Part shown: positions 35,704-44,151 of the stretch, piece by piece | Numbering within the stretch: position 1 is the stretch's first letter | How the letters are laid out: each line of letters starts with the position of its first letter | Source: Mesobacillus sp. AQ2 | GTDB lineage: Bacteria; Bacillota; Bacilli; Bacillales; Cytobacillaceae | Length of the DNA: 64,000 bases | NCBI RefSeq assembly: GCF_030122805.1 | Contig: NZ_CP126080.1 | Location: 563,001 to 627,000, forward strand | Reading direction: 5' to 3' | Translations under genes and position numbers: made by a program | The notes under the pieces: model-generated | What the model was told of the DNA's origin: nothing | The model's input: only the letters and a program-made list of their open reading frames with translations | The model's database searches: none

Positions 35704-36564
35704 ATGAACCATTATATATGTAATACGTGCGGTGTCCAATATCCCAATTCTGCTCATGCTCCTGAAACCTGCTTGATCTGCGCTGACGAAAGACAGTATG
35801 TCCATCCAGATGGGCAGTCATGGACGACGCTTCAACAGCTTGTAGATTCAGGGGAATATAAAAATACCATTGTACAAGAAGAGGAAGGACTGTACAGCCT
35901 TACCACTACTCCTTCGTTTGCGATTGGGCAGACAGCCTATTTAGTTCGGAATGAAGGGTTCAACTTGTTATGGGACTGCATCACCTACCTGGACAAAAAA
36001 ACAGAAAAGGAAATACATTCTCTAGGGGGAATTGATGCAATCGCATTATCCCATCCGCATTATTATTCGACACAGGTTGAATGGGCTGAACGATTCGGAG
36101 CAAGCATTTATATCCACGAAGCTGACCGCCAGTGGGTCACCAGGCCGAGTGACAGGATCATATTCTGGTCTGGTGATTCCCTTGAGCTTGATGCGGGTGT
36201 AACATTGTATCGTTTGGGTGGCCATTTTCATGGGGGAAGTGTTTTACACTGGGAAAATGATGTGAACAAGCAAGGGGTCCTTCTTACTGGTGATATTATT
36301 CAAATAGTGGCCGATCGACAATGGGTAAGTTTCATGTATAGTTATCCAAACCTTATTCCATTGCCAGCTAACAAGGTTCAGGAGATGGCAGCTAAGGTCA
36401 ATGTTCTGAATTTTGACAGACTATATAATGCATTTCATCGTGTCATTAAGGAAGATGCCCATCAGTCTGTTCAAAAATCCGCTAAGAGGTATATTGAGGC
36501 TTTGGAAGGAAAGTTCGTTAATATGAACAATCAAAATGATCATATGAAGACAACGCCTGGTTGA
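35704..36564 (+). CDS. MBL-fold hydrolase with N-terminal rubredoxin-like zinc knuckle
   Basis: A 286-residue protein. Residues 1-35 hold two CXXC pairs (YICNTCGVQY and ETCLICADER), a rubredoxin-like or zinc-ribbon knuckle, joined to a metallo-beta-lactamase-fold domain. The usual HxHxDH is changed: ALSHPHYYSTQVEW has HPHYYS, lacking the DH pair, while later ligands GGHFHGGSV and TGDIIQ remain. It may thus bind one metal or have altered catalysis. ATG at 35704 follows GGAAGG. Confidence 0.83.
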   Translation: MNHYICNTCGVQYPNSAHAPETCLICADERQYVHPDGQSWTTLQQLVDSGEYKNTIVQEEEGLYSLTTTPSFAIGQTAYLVRNEGFNLLWDCITYLDKKTEKEIHSLGGIDAIALSHPHYYSTQVEWAERFGASIYIHEADRQWVTRPSDRIIFWSGDSLELDAGVTLYRLGGHFHGGSVLHWENDVNKQGVLLTGDIIQIVADRQWVSFMYSYPNLIPLPANKVQEMAAKVNVLNFDRLYNAFHRVIKEDAHQSVQKSAKRYIEALEGKFVNMNNQNDHMKTTPG

Positions 36565-36588
36565 TAAAACCAGGCGTTTAACTTTTTA
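36552..36588 (+). terminator. terminator of MBL-fold gene
   Basis: AACGCCTGGTT pairs with AACCAGGCGTT (the stop codon is in the loop), followed by TAACTTTTT. Confidence 0.85.
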
Positions 36589-36654
36589 AATGACTATTCT
36601 CCAAAAATAGCTCTTCTGTTTGGTAAATAGCTCAATGCATTTACCCTAAATCTA

Positions 36655-37167
36655 TTATTTTGCTGTATTCATAGCATAGAGTTTTAACTCTTCATCACTT
36701 GGAGGCAGAGTCACGTATCCTTCAAAACGCATACCAAGCTTTTCAAGGAGTTTGGAGGAGGAAGCATTGTCTTTGGTTGTAATGGCAACGATTCGATCCA
36801 ATCCTAGTTTGCGTGCATATTCCAATGTTCCTTTTGCTGATTCAAAGGCATAACCCTTTGATTGTTGTTCGGCAAGAAAGGCATATCCAATATCAACATC
36901 CTCTAATCCATCCCGTTTAATCAGGCCGCATAAACCAATCGGCAGCTTGCTCTCTTTCAGTTCAACCATAAAAAGCCCGAACCCAAATTGTTCGTACATC
37001 TTTCTTGGCCCGGTCAAAATATAATTCTTCGCATCCTCAAGCGACCGAATGCCTTTATCTCCAATATACTTTAGCCATCCTGGTTCATTCAGCAATGTAA
37101 AAATAAACTCTTGATCACTGACTTCTAGCCAGCGGATGTTCAAACGTTCTGTCTCGAATACAAGCAA
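36655..37167 (-). CDS. GNAT-family acetyltransferase, RimJ/RimL type
   Basis: A 170-residue acetyltransferase with N-terminal ETERLNIRWLEVSDQEFIF, the typical opening of RimJ/RimL-type enzymes, then GLCGLIKRDGLEDVDIGYAF, the CoA-binding region EQQSKGYAFESAKGTLEYA, and the C-terminal NASSSKLLEKLGMRFEGYV. These modify alpha-amino groups or ribosomal proteins, or detoxify small amines. It starts at TTG seven bases after GAGG. It is alone in its transcription unit. Confidence 0.88.
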   Translation of the reverse strand: MLVFETERLNIRWLEVSDQEFIFTLLNEPGWLKYIGDKGIRSLEDAKNYILTGPRKMYEQFGFGLFMVELKESKLPIGLCGLIKRDGLEDVDIGYAFLAEQQSKGYAFESAKGTLEYARKLGLDRIVAITTKDNASSSKLLEKLGMRFEGYVTLPPSDEELKLYAMNTAK

Positions 37168-37508
37168 GGCTATACCTCATTTCATAAAAATAGTTCAGTG
37201 TAGCATCATCTTATCATTATCGTAAGGTTTCGAATAGTGAGCTTTGCGCTTCCTTTTTTCCTTCAGGGGACATGGGGTGTTCTCTTTTCCCGTAAAAACG
37301 CCCAGAAGACCTACTCATTCAAGGTATGTCCATAAAGGGTTTCTGAATAGGATATGGTCAAAGTTTGTGTTAATAGTTAAGAATATTTAGCAATGGTGAA
37401 GAATCAGTTAAGTGTTGTTAATATTCAGTTAAATAGCCATTTTTAAAAATAAAAAGCAGTATGATAGTAATGCAGGATCTAATCTATCTTTTAAGGAGGC
37501 AAATTAAA
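37168..37508. other. divergent promoter region
   Basis: A 340-base gap between the acetyltransferase and the small lipoprotein, with a short REP-like piece (GGGGACATGGGGTGTTCTC near 37267) and AT-rich promoter-like sequence before 37480. No gene is seen. Confidence 0.4.
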
Positions 37509-37661
37509 ATGATGAATTTTAAAAAATGGCTTATGACCTTAATGGCGGCACTGATGGTAGCTTTAGTAGCCACAGGCTGCAGCAATGAAGATTCAGAGGA
37601 TCCAGAAACTGAAGAAAACCAACAAGAAGAAACTGAAACTGAAGAAGAATCTGGCCAATAA
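37509..37661 (+). CDS. very small acidic lipoprotein
   Basis: A 50-residue precursor with a lipoprotein signal peptide (FKKWLMTLMAALMVALVA) and lipobox VATGC, lipidated at Cys24. The mature part is only about 27 residues and almost wholly Glu, Asp, Gln, Thr and Asn. ATG follows AAGGAGG. It is a surface-anchored acidic tail of unknown function; short lipoproteins of this form are common but poorly described in Bacillaceae. Confidence 0.8.
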   Translation: MMNFKKWLMTLMAALMVALVATGCSNEDSEDPETEENQQEETETEEESGQ

Positions 37662-37752
37662 TCACAGCAAAGGGAAACTGCGAAATTCGGGAGATTCTGA
37701 AACTGCGAGAGGTCAAGATCTCTATTTACTCTAACGAACGGAATGACACATG

Positions 37753-37792
37753 AAAAGGCACGGGGGCAATAGTTGCTCACCATGCCTTTTTC
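37753..37792 (+). terminator. terminator after small lipoprotein
   Basis: AAAAGGCA pairs with TGCCTTTT, with an inner GGCAA/TTGCT stem, then TTCCC. Confidence 0.7.
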
Positions 37793-37797
37793 CCTGT

Positions 37798-37872
37798 ATG
37801 AGACATGGTGACGGTTATGGCGTCTCATTAGAACCGTTCTCATCAGGGACATGGGCAGAGTTCTCATGTCCC
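37798..37872. repeat. pair of REP-like hairpins
   Basis: ATGAGAC/GTCTCAT (37798-37828) with GGTGACGG inside, and GGGACATG/CATGTCCC (37846-37872). Both show the GGGAC/GTCTCAT signature of the dispersed family. Confidence 0.75.
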
Positions 37873-37884
37873 AATTTATGATTT

Positions 37885-38304
37885 TTATTGCCACTTAACG
37901 ACAGTCACCCTCGTCCCATTGACTGGTGAAGATTCAATATAAAAATCATCCATCATGTTTTTTACGCCAGGCAGGCCAGCTCCGAGACCGCCTGATGAAG
38001 AATATCCGTGTTTCAGGGCATTGCTTATGTCTATGATTCCAGGTCCATGGTCAATGGCTGTGATTTTTAAACCTGTTTTAATTGCTTCTTCAATCCGCTC
38101 AAAGCTGATTTGTCCTGTGCCGGCATATCTATATATGTTTCTTGCAAGTTCTGATACTGTGGTAATGATTCTTGCTTGATTTATAGAATTAAAGTGAAGG
38201 TGATTTGAAAAAATTCTTCCGGTTTTTCGAGCTGTGGTGATGTCGTTTTCACATTGGATCTTAACCAATGCTTTTTTATGCATATCCTGGAATTCCTCTA
38301 TCAT
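37885..38304 (-). CDS. RsbT-like anti-sigma / switch kinase
   Basis: A 139-residue GHKL-fold kinase of the RsbT/RsbW group. The ATP site shows NQARIITTVSELARNIYRYA (N-box), AIDHGPGI (G1) and GYSSSGGLGAGLPGVKNMMD (G2), as in RsbT, which phosphorylates STAS-domain proteins of the stressosome. No RsbS or RsbU is adjacent. The RsbR paralogue at 16.4 kb would be a plausible substrate. I use the ATG at 38304; the longer GTG frame overlaps the ribosome binding site GGTGGGG. Confidence 0.85.
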   Translation of the reverse strand: MIEEFQDMHKKALVKIQCENDITTARKTGRIFSNHLHFNSINQARIITTVSELARNIYRYAGTGQISFERIEEAIKTGLKITAIDHGPGIIDISNALKHGYSSSGGLGAGLPGVKNMMDDFYIESSPVNGTRVTVVKWQ

Positions 38305-38354
38305 TCTTTTCCCCACCCTTCAGATATTATAAAAAGATCCCCTAAAAAAGAAAA

Positions 38355-38390
38355 AAGCCAAAAGAAGGTGGGTTCACCTTCTTTTGGCTT
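38355..38390. terminator. bidirectional terminator
   Basis: A 16-bp perfect stem, AAGCCAAAAGAAGGTG with CACCTTCTTTTGGCTT around GGTT, between two minus-strand genes. Confidence 0.85.
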
Positions 38391-38424
38391 ATGTCTGGTT
38401 CTATCGCCCAGATAATTACGGCCA

Positions 38425-39114
38425 TCATTTATTCGGCTTTAAAATAAATACCATCAAGCTATTATCCAAATCAAAATTCCATGATACAAAAGCGTTTTCC
38501 AATTTGGCGTCGAGGTAGGTCTGGAGCGAGTCTGTATGCTCATAGAGAAGTCTTTTCTCAAGGTTTCGTTTAGCAAGGGTGAGAGCCTCGGAAAAGCCTA
38601 TGCTGATCATTTCTTTTTCAACAGCGACCAAGATTTTTTTTCGGACAACGACTAATGTTCGTGGATTCAGCATGCATGAGTAGACTTCACCCGGAGCCTT
38701 TTCTGCTTTTATACTCACCTTTATGACTTCATCATGGACATCTTCCTGATTTTTATAGGAGCAGCCAGTATCTTCGGGTTCATTTACTGTGACTCCCATG
38801 AACATACCTGAGTGGCTGTCAAGATTCCAATCATAATGGAACTCACTTAAATCTAAACCCAGGTCGTTCTTCATATAGGCTTTGATTTCTTCAGAGAGTG
38901 TTTCCATTACCATGTCCCTGATATTCTCGACATATTTGCTTTGTCCATTTAGCATTAATTTATGTTCCATCGGAGACAAAAAGTCTTTTATATACACAGT
39001 GATATAGGGGTGGGAAATAGTAGCGAATACAGAACCAGGCCCTTTGCCAAAATGTTCTCGTAAAATTCTCCCTATGTAACTCCCCAGCGCTTTTTCTTCC
39101 TTCTTCAAATCCAT
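38425..39114 (-). CDS. tandem-domain DUF2294/MpsC-family protein
   Basis: A 229-residue protein made of two related halves. Residues about 10-110 (SYIGRILREHFGKGPGSVFA, ITVYIKDFLSPMEHKLM) form one DUF2294 (PF10057, MpsC) unit and residues 115-225 a second, diverged one ending in SLMVFILKPNK. MpsC in Staphylococcus belongs to a sodium-linked membrane-potential system, but no mpsA/mpsB gene is here. It is divergently oriented to a close paralogue at 39422. ATG at 39114 (GAAGAGG upstream) matches the paralogue start. Confidence 0.78.
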   Translation of the reverse strand: MDLKKEEKALGSYIGRILREHFGKGPGSVFATISHPYITVYIKDFLSPMEHKLMLNGQSKYVENIRDMVMETLSEEIKAYMKNDLGLDLSEFHYDWNLDSHSGMFMGVTVNEPEDTGCSYKNQEDVHDEVIKVSIKAEKAPGEVYSCMLNPRTLVVVRKKILVAVEKEMISIGFSEALTLAKRNLEKRLLYEHTDSLQTYLDAKLENAFVSWNFDLDNSLMVFILKPNK

Positions 39115-39421
39115 TCTCGTCATCCTCTTCAAATTCAAGCCTAGTATCCTGAATCCATTTATTGTTTTGACGAAATGTAAGAATAGTATAAGACAAGAAA
39201 TCCTTCATTATATTATAGCATACAGTGTCATTTATTCTTCCTTACCTATTCTTTCTACATCCATATGTTGAATCCCTTTGATTTTATTCATGTTTTGATT
39301 TTTAAATTGGGGGAAAACTGGGAAAAAGCATACCGGACTATTTCATCTTATTTAGAATGATGATAAAATCAAATCAGGAAAGAGGATATGATGCTTCTTT
39401 CTTAAAAGGATGAGTCATGAA
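39115..39421. other. divergent promoter region of the DUF2294 pair
   Basis: About 300 bases with AT-rich sequence serving both genes. I see no strong palindrome. Confidence 0.4.
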
Positions 39422-40120
39422 ATGGATAAAAAAGCACAGCAAACAAAATTGGCGAATAATTTTGGCAAGCTGCTGCGTGATAAATTTGGCAAAGGACCAG
39501 AAGTCATCCATGTTACCATATCCCAGCCGTATGTATTGGTGTATATCAGCGGCTTTATTTCTCCAATGGAACAGGCACTTCTGGAACAGGGACAAGAACT
39601 TACCGTCCTGACCACAAGAGAATATCTTATGAAATCACTGGACCCCGAAATACGCGGTCAAATAAAAGCATTAACGGACATGGAAGTACAGCATATCTAT
39701 TATGGTTGGAACCTCCAAAACCTTTCAGGAGTTTTTGTGGCCATCAGTCCGGACAGTCCGGATGAGGGAAAAGATGAAAGAGCTGATTATAAAGGAAGAG
39801 ATGAGATCCACAAGGAAATCATCCATATAAGCGAGCAAGCAGAAAAAGCGCCGGATAGCGTATACTCTTACATGCTCAGCCCCCGGTCATTGATTGTCAT
39901 CCGAGAGGGAATATTAGTGCCGATTGAAAAACAGCTAGTTTCCCTTGGATTCGATGAGACATTAAGCGTCGCGAAAAGACAGCTTGAAGGCGGAATGCTG
40001 ACTGGCAGCACCCAGTTTTCTGAAATACTTGATTCGAAAATCCAGGATGTCTTTGTTGACTGGGATTTTGAACTTGATAAGAGTGTCATCACTTTAATTC
40101 TAAAACCAAATAAAGCATAG
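39422..40120 (+). CDS. tandem-domain DUF2294/MpsC-family protein, paralogue
   Basis: A 232-residue paralogue of the divergent neighbour, recognisable by KLLRDKFGKGPEVIHVTISQ, YVLVYISGFISPMEQALLEQ, AEKAPDSVYSYMLSPRSLIV and the shared end ITLILKPNK. ATG at 39422 follows AAAGGATGAG and gives the same MDKK-type start as the other copy. Duplication followed by divergent orientation is inferred. The function of tandem DUF2294 proteins is not established. Confidence 0.78.
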   Translation: MDKKAQQTKLANNFGKLLRDKFGKGPEVIHVTISQPYVLVYISGFISPMEQALLEQGQELTVLTTREYLMKSLDPEIRGQIKALTDMEVQHIYYGWNLQNLSGVFVAISPDSPDEGKDERADYKGRDEIHKEIIHISEQAEKAPDSVYSYMLSPRSLIVIREGILVPIEKQLVSLGFDETLSVAKRQLEGGMLTGSTQFSEILDSKIQDVFVDWDFELDKSVITLILKPNKA

Positions 40121-40153
40121 GCAGTGGTGTACTGGACACATTGTGCCAGACTT

Positions 40154-40201
40154 AAGCCGAAAAGAGCAGGTAAGACCCTGTTTTTTTCGGCTTTTTCTTT
40201 T
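40154..40201 (+). terminator. terminator after DUF2294 paralogue
   Basis: AAGCCGAAAA pairs with TTTTCGGCTT, with inner GCAGG/CCTG pairing, then TTTCTTTTT. The remaining 40202-40412 stretch shows no gene. Confidence 0.75.
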
Positions 40202-40412
40202 TTAAAAGTTCTTTTCGTAAACTTTGCTGTTTCCACAAATAGGAGTGTAGGGAGCATCAAGAAAAGAGCCTTGAAGACATCCCGAATGCGGCATGGAAAT
40301 TTTTTATACAATCAATGCGGAATCAGCCTTTTTAACACAGTAAAAGCATATCGGAGCTCCTTTGTTGCAGCACATACAACCAATCTACCTTACTACGAAA
40401 GGGATTTTACAG

Positions 40413-40577
40413 ATGAACGACATCGAAATGGCATTATTGAAAAAGGAACTTCAGCGGCTGAAAGAGGATTATCAAAAATGTGAGGATGAACTGCTTAAGG
40501 AGTCTATCATGGAGGACATCGTGCTGATTGGGCAAGTGATCAATATGAGTGAGAGCGAGTCTGAGGCAACGGTATAA
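40413..40577 (+). CDS. 54-residue helical small protein
   Basis: A short charged protein (MNDIEMALLKKELQRLKED onward) predicted to be one or two long amphipathic helices ending in an acidic Ser/Glu tail. ATG follows AAAGGGA at good distance, and a REP-like hairpin follows the stop. I do not recognise it; the composition suggests a coiled-coil adaptor or sporulation-type small protein. Confidence 0.6.
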   Translation: MNDIEMALLKKELQRLKEDYQKCEDELLKESIMEDIVLIGQVINMSESESEATV

Positions 40578-40587
40578 TTGGAACTCG

Positions 40588-40614
40588 GGGACATGGGAGG
40601 TCGGTCCATGTCCC
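40588..40614. repeat. REP-like hairpin
   Basis: GGGACATGG pairs with CCATGTCCC around GAGGTCGGT, followed by AAAAGTTTTT. It may also stop transcription of the small helical protein gene. Confidence 0.75.
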
Positions 40615-40661
40615 AAAAGTTTTTATATGCTTTCCACATAGGGCGGGAGGACCACCAAATC

Positions 40662-41150
40662 TTACTTGGAAGAGACAACTAAAAACCGAATCGTCTGATC
40701 TGTATGGTTATACCAGAAATGCGTTTCACTAGCTGAAAAGAACCAGGATTCTCCTTGATGGAGTTCGATCATCTTTGTGTCTATTTGCAGGGTCAAAGTT
40801 CCTTCTATTACATAGACAAATTCATGTCCGCTGTGGGCGAAGGGTTGTCCGTCGCTTTGGTTCGCTGGGAGTGTGACGAGTATTGGGTGAAAGTCCGGGT
40901 TTGGGACTTGTTGTGTCAGGTCCTGATAATGAAATGAGGGTTCACTCTCCTGCTCATTGTTACTTGGAAAAAAGGTACTTGGATTGACGCCAAGCACTTC
41001 GGATATTTTACGAAGGGACTCCAGTGTGACGCTGGACTTTCCGCGTTCAACTTGTGATAAAAAGCTTATAGATACACCTGCCCCTTCGGCAAGTTCTTTC
41101 AAAGTCATCTTTTTCTCTTTCCGGATTTCTTTTAGTCGTACACCGATCAT
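40662..41150 (-). CDS. XRE-family regulator with C-terminal cupin domain
   Basis: A 162-residue regulator. Residues 3-60 are a Cro/C1 HTH (MTLKELAEGAGVSISFLSQV), and residues 85-160 a cupin barrel (PFAHSGHEFVYVIEGTLTLQ, then HQGESWFFSASETHFWYNH) that should bind a small ligand. Proteins of this SutR/PuuR-like class control amino-acid or amine use. It is divergent from the MHS transporter at 41287, whose product and the ornithine-cyclodeaminase-like enzyme behind it are the probable targets. Confidence 0.9.
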   Translation of the reverse strand: MIGVRLKEIRKEKKMTLKELAEGAGVSISFLSQVERGKSSVTLESLRKISEVLGVNPSTFFPSNNEQESEPSFHYQDLTQQVPNPDFHPILVTLPANQSDGQPFAHSGHEFVYVIEGTLTLQIDTKMIELHQGESWFFSASETHFWYNHTDQTIRFLVVSSK

Positions 41151-41286
41151 AAAATCTCACCTTCCTAATTCCTATTTTTCCCTTATATATGGATTGTGTC
41201 AATCTGAACAAAGTTGACAGAAAATTAACCATTATCTAAAATCTAATTGAAGTACCACTTCAATTTTAAAAAAGGGGGAAGGGAAA

Positions 41287-42591
41287 ATGCAATTGGATAA
41301 GAAGACGACTTATCGTGTATTGATTGCCAGCCTTGTTGGCAGTTCCATTGAGTGGTTTGACTATTTTCTATATGGAACAATGGCCGCACTTGTATTTAAC
41401 CAATTATTCTTTGTCAACGAGGATCCAACAGTAGGCTTGCTTTTAGCGTATGCATCGTTCGCACTTTCGTTTTTCATCCGGCCATTTGGAGGAATCATTT
41501 TTAGTCATATTGGGGATCGTATCGGCCGGAAAAAGACACTCGTTTTAACACTGAGCTTGATGGGCGCTGCGACATTCGCAATGGGTATTTTGCCAACATA
41601 TCAAGCAATTGGTGTAGCTGCACCTATCATTTTGATTACACTTCGTCTGATCCAGGGGCTTGGAATCGGCGGGGAATGGGGAGGAGCGCTGTTGCTTGCA
41701 ACTGAGTATGCTCCTGCAGAACGCAGAGGATTCTTCGGTTCGATTCCGCAAATGGGTGTGACGATCGGAATGGTGATGGGGACACTCGCTCTTTGGCTCA
41801 TGAGCTTATTGCCCGAGCAGCAATTCATGTCATGGGGCTGGCGCGTGCCATTCATCTTCAGTGCATTGCTCGTGGTCTTTGGTTTATGGATCCGAAAAGG
41901 AATCGATGAGACACCAGAATTCAAGGAAGTTCAGCAAAAAGGCGAGATTCCAAAGCTGCCAATCGTCGATACACTTCGCTATTACTGGAAAGAAGTACTG
42001 ATCACAATCGGTGCGAAAGTGGTGGAGACAGCTCCATTCTATATTTTCAGTACGTTCATTGTTTCCTATGCGACAAGCACTCTAGGATTCAGCCGTTCCG
42101 CTGTGTTAGGTTCGGTCATGATTTCAACCGTCATTACGACGATCCTTATTCCAATCATGGGTAGTCTGTCAGACCGCGTTGGCCGTAAGAAAATGTATAT
42201 CGCCGGTACATTGGCGATGATGGCTTTTGCTTTCCCGTATTTCTGGATGATTCATCAAGGCAGTGTACTCATGCTGGTTTTGGCGACGATTATCGGCCTG
42301 GGGATCATTTGGGCTCCGATTACGGCAGTACTTGGAACCATGTTCTCGGAAATCTTTGATGCCAAGGTTCGCTATACAGGTGTCTCACTCGGTTATCAAA
42401 TCGGGGCTGCAGTCGCTGGCGGTACAGCGCCTCTCGTTGCCACTGCACTGCTTGCATCATTCGATAATTCCTACGTCCCAGTTGCACTTTACATCATGTT
42501 TACTGCTGTGGTGTCACTGATCGCCATCTGGGCAGTGAAAAGCCGCGTTGAACCAACTGTGATCACTGGTAAAATGAGCTCGGCCAAATAA
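41287..42591 (+). CDS. MFS transporter, metabolite:H+ symporter (MHS) subfamily
   Basis: A 434-residue transporter with 12 predicted membrane helices. MHS features are visible: SSIEWFDYFLYGTMAALVF in helix 1, GDRIGRKKTL in loop 2-3, LIQGLGIGGEWGGALLLATE in helix 4 and AERRGFFGSIPQMG. Relatives import proline, betaine, citrate or ketoglutarate. ATG follows AAGGGGGAAGGG. The divergent XRE-cupin gene and the downstream ornithine-cyclodeaminase-family enzyme suggest an amino-acid substrate. Confidence 0.9.
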   Translation: MQLDKKTTYRVLIASLVGSSIEWFDYFLYGTMAALVFNQLFFVNEDPTVGLLLAYASFALSFFIRPFGGIIFSHIGDRIGRKKTLVLTLSLMGAATFAMGILPTYQAIGVAAPIILITLRLIQGLGIGGEWGGALLLATEYAPAERRGFFGSIPQMGVTIGMVMGTLALWLMSLLPEQQFMSWGWRVPFIFSALLVVFGLWIRKGIDETPEFKEVQQKGEIPKLPIVDTLRYYWKEVLITIGAKVVETAPFYIFSTFIVSYATSTLGFSRSAVLGSVMISTVITTILIPIMGSLSDRVGRKKMYIAGTLAMMAFAFPYFWMIHQGSVLMLVLATIIGLGIIWAPITAVLGTMFSEIFDAKVRYTGVSLGYQIGAAVAGGTAPLVATALLASFDNSYVPVALYIMFTAVVSLIAIWAVKSRVEPTVITGKMSSAK

Positions 42592-42607
42592 TTTGGCCGA
42601 GTTTTTT
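42579..42607 (+). terminator. terminator of MHS transporter
   Basis: CTCGGCCAAA pairs with TTTGGCCGAG (the stop codon lies in the loop), then TTTTTT. Confidence 0.88.
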
Positions 42608-42642
42608 CAAGAGATAAGAAAGTGTAAATTTCACTTCGAGAA

Positions 42643-42890
42643 ATGTCCAGCTCCAGCGCCTAGCCCCTCGAGTCGCTTGTCTAGTGTCGCCTCCTAGAAA
42701 CTCCGAAACTTCAACTCCGCCGACAGAAGCAAAAAGCGCTTCTTTGTCGGAGTCTCCAGTTTCTGCGTTTCTGGGCAGTCGGCTATACATTTCGATTTCG
42801 GTCCGCCCAATGAAGTCAAAGAACGACTTCACCGGTCGGCCCTCCAGCGCTTGTCGGGGCTGACCAAGGCGCTTACGCTTTTCTGATAAA
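42643..42890. repeat. Bacillaceae CCAGCTCCAGCGCC repeat, expanded copy
   Basis: The segment begins TCCAGCTCCAGCGCCTAGCC, continues CCTCGAGTCGCTTG and ends CTTGTCGGGGCTGACC followed by AAGGCGCTTACGCTTTTC. These outer parts match a GC-rich repeat that I know from many Bacillaceae intergenic regions. Here the middle is enlarged by hairpins (AAAAGCGCTTCTTTGTCGG against CCGACAGAAGC). It lies between the transporter and the ornithine-cyclodeaminase-like gene. Confidence 0.7.
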
Positions 42891-42904
42891 AGGAGAGATT
42901 CTAT

Positions 42905-43879
42905 ATGCTTATTCTGAACGAACAACTGATCCAATCCATATATAAAATCGAAGATGCCATTCGCGATGTCGAAGCCATGTTGGCGGCCATTCATGAAGGA
43001 CGTGTTGAAAACCCTCATCGGACAGTACTGAATGTCCCTGAACGAAACGGATCGGTACTCTATATGCCAAGTTCAGATGGAACATCCATGGCAGCAACCA
43101 AAATTGTCTCGATTTTTCCTGAAAACAGCTCAGCCAATCTTCCAACCACACAAGGAGCTATTTTACTCACGGAACTCCAAACAGGAAAACATATAAGCTT
43201 ACTGTCCGCTTCCTATCTGACACGATTGAGAACCGGCGCATTAAGTGCCATTTCAGCCCGCCATCTCGCCAGACCAGACAGCCAAGTGCTGACCGTCATT
43301 GGCACAGGCGGAATGGCGTTCGAGCAAGTACTAGGAATAGTGAACGTGCTTCCGATACAAGACATCTATTTAATAAACCGTTCCATCGAGAAGACATACA
43401 CATTCAGCGAAAAGCTCAAAGAGGCCGGCATTACCGCTAAAATCCATACCGAAGTCGACCGGAACGAAGCCGTCGCCCAGTCGGATGTCATTTGTTGTGC
43501 TACACGGTCAACCGAAGAAGTATTTGATGCTGATTATGTAAAAGCAGGGACACATATCATCGGGGTAGGCAGTTACTTACCTGAAATGCGCGAAATCCCG
43601 TTAGGTGCGATTGAAAAAGCAACATTGATTTATGCGGATGATTATGAGGGGATGAAGGCAGAAGCTGGTGAATTTATTGATGCAGTGGAACGGGGGAGAT
43701 GGTCTTTTGATCGGCTTTCTGGGACATTAGCTGAACTTCATGTGAATCCGGTTGAGCGTGGAGTTGAGGATATTACTATTTTTAAATCGGTTGGAGCTGC
43801 TTATTTTGATTTGGCTGTGGCGAAGGGGGTTTTTGAGAAGGCGAAGGAAATGGGTAACGGGGAGAATATTTATTTGTAG
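42905..43879 (+). CDS. ornithine cyclodeaminase / mu-crystallin family protein
   Basis: A 324-residue NAD(P)-dependent enzyme of the ornithine cyclodeaminase, alanine dehydrogenase and ketimine reductase group. The N-terminal substrate domain has LYMPSSDGTSMAATKIVSIF, the Rossmann part VLTVIGTGGMAFEQVLGI, and a later IIGVGSYLPEMREIP. True ornithine cyclodeaminases carry a conserved Asp for substrate; DDYEGMKAEAGEF is the likely region. ATG follows AAAGGAGAG. With the MHS transporter upstream it may catabolise an imported amino acid. Codons drift towards GGG/TTT near the 3-prime end. Confidence 0.85.
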   Translation: MLILNEQLIQSIYKIEDAIRDVEAMLAAIHEGRVENPHRTVLNVPERNGSVLYMPSSDGTSMAATKIVSIFPENSSANLPTTQGAILLTELQTGKHISLLSASYLTRLRTGALSAISARHLARPDSQVLTVIGTGGMAFEQVLGIVNVLPIQDIYLINRSIEKTYTFSEKLKEAGITAKIHTEVDRNEAVAQSDVICCATRSTEEVFDADYVKAGTHIIGVGSYLPEMREIPLGAIEKATLIYADDYEGMKAEAGEFIDAVERGRWSFDRLSGTLAELHVNPVERGVEDITIFKSVGAAYFDLAVAKGVFEKAKEMGNGENIYL

Positions 43880-44151
43880 GGACCACAAGTGGACCCATAC
43901 CCTTAAAGGACGTATTATGCGACACGCAGGAACGTTTATTTTTTAAACATATAATTTTGTGAGACAGCAGAATCAGTTGAGGAGTACACATTTTATTTAA
44001 TAATAAAATGGAGGTGAAAAATTACTGTACATCTTAAGTTAGCAAATTGAACTATGATACAATATTGATGTATAACCAATAATTACTAAAAGTGTCTAAT
44101 ATAATATAGTTTTGTGAATAACTAATAAAATAAAAAGGATGTGAAATTCAG

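Noticed and set aside
42563..43018. 151-residue minus-strand frame across the GC-rich repeat
   Set aside because: It reads through the CCAGCTCCAGCGCC repeat and into the ornithine-cyclodeaminase-like gene; no start signal.
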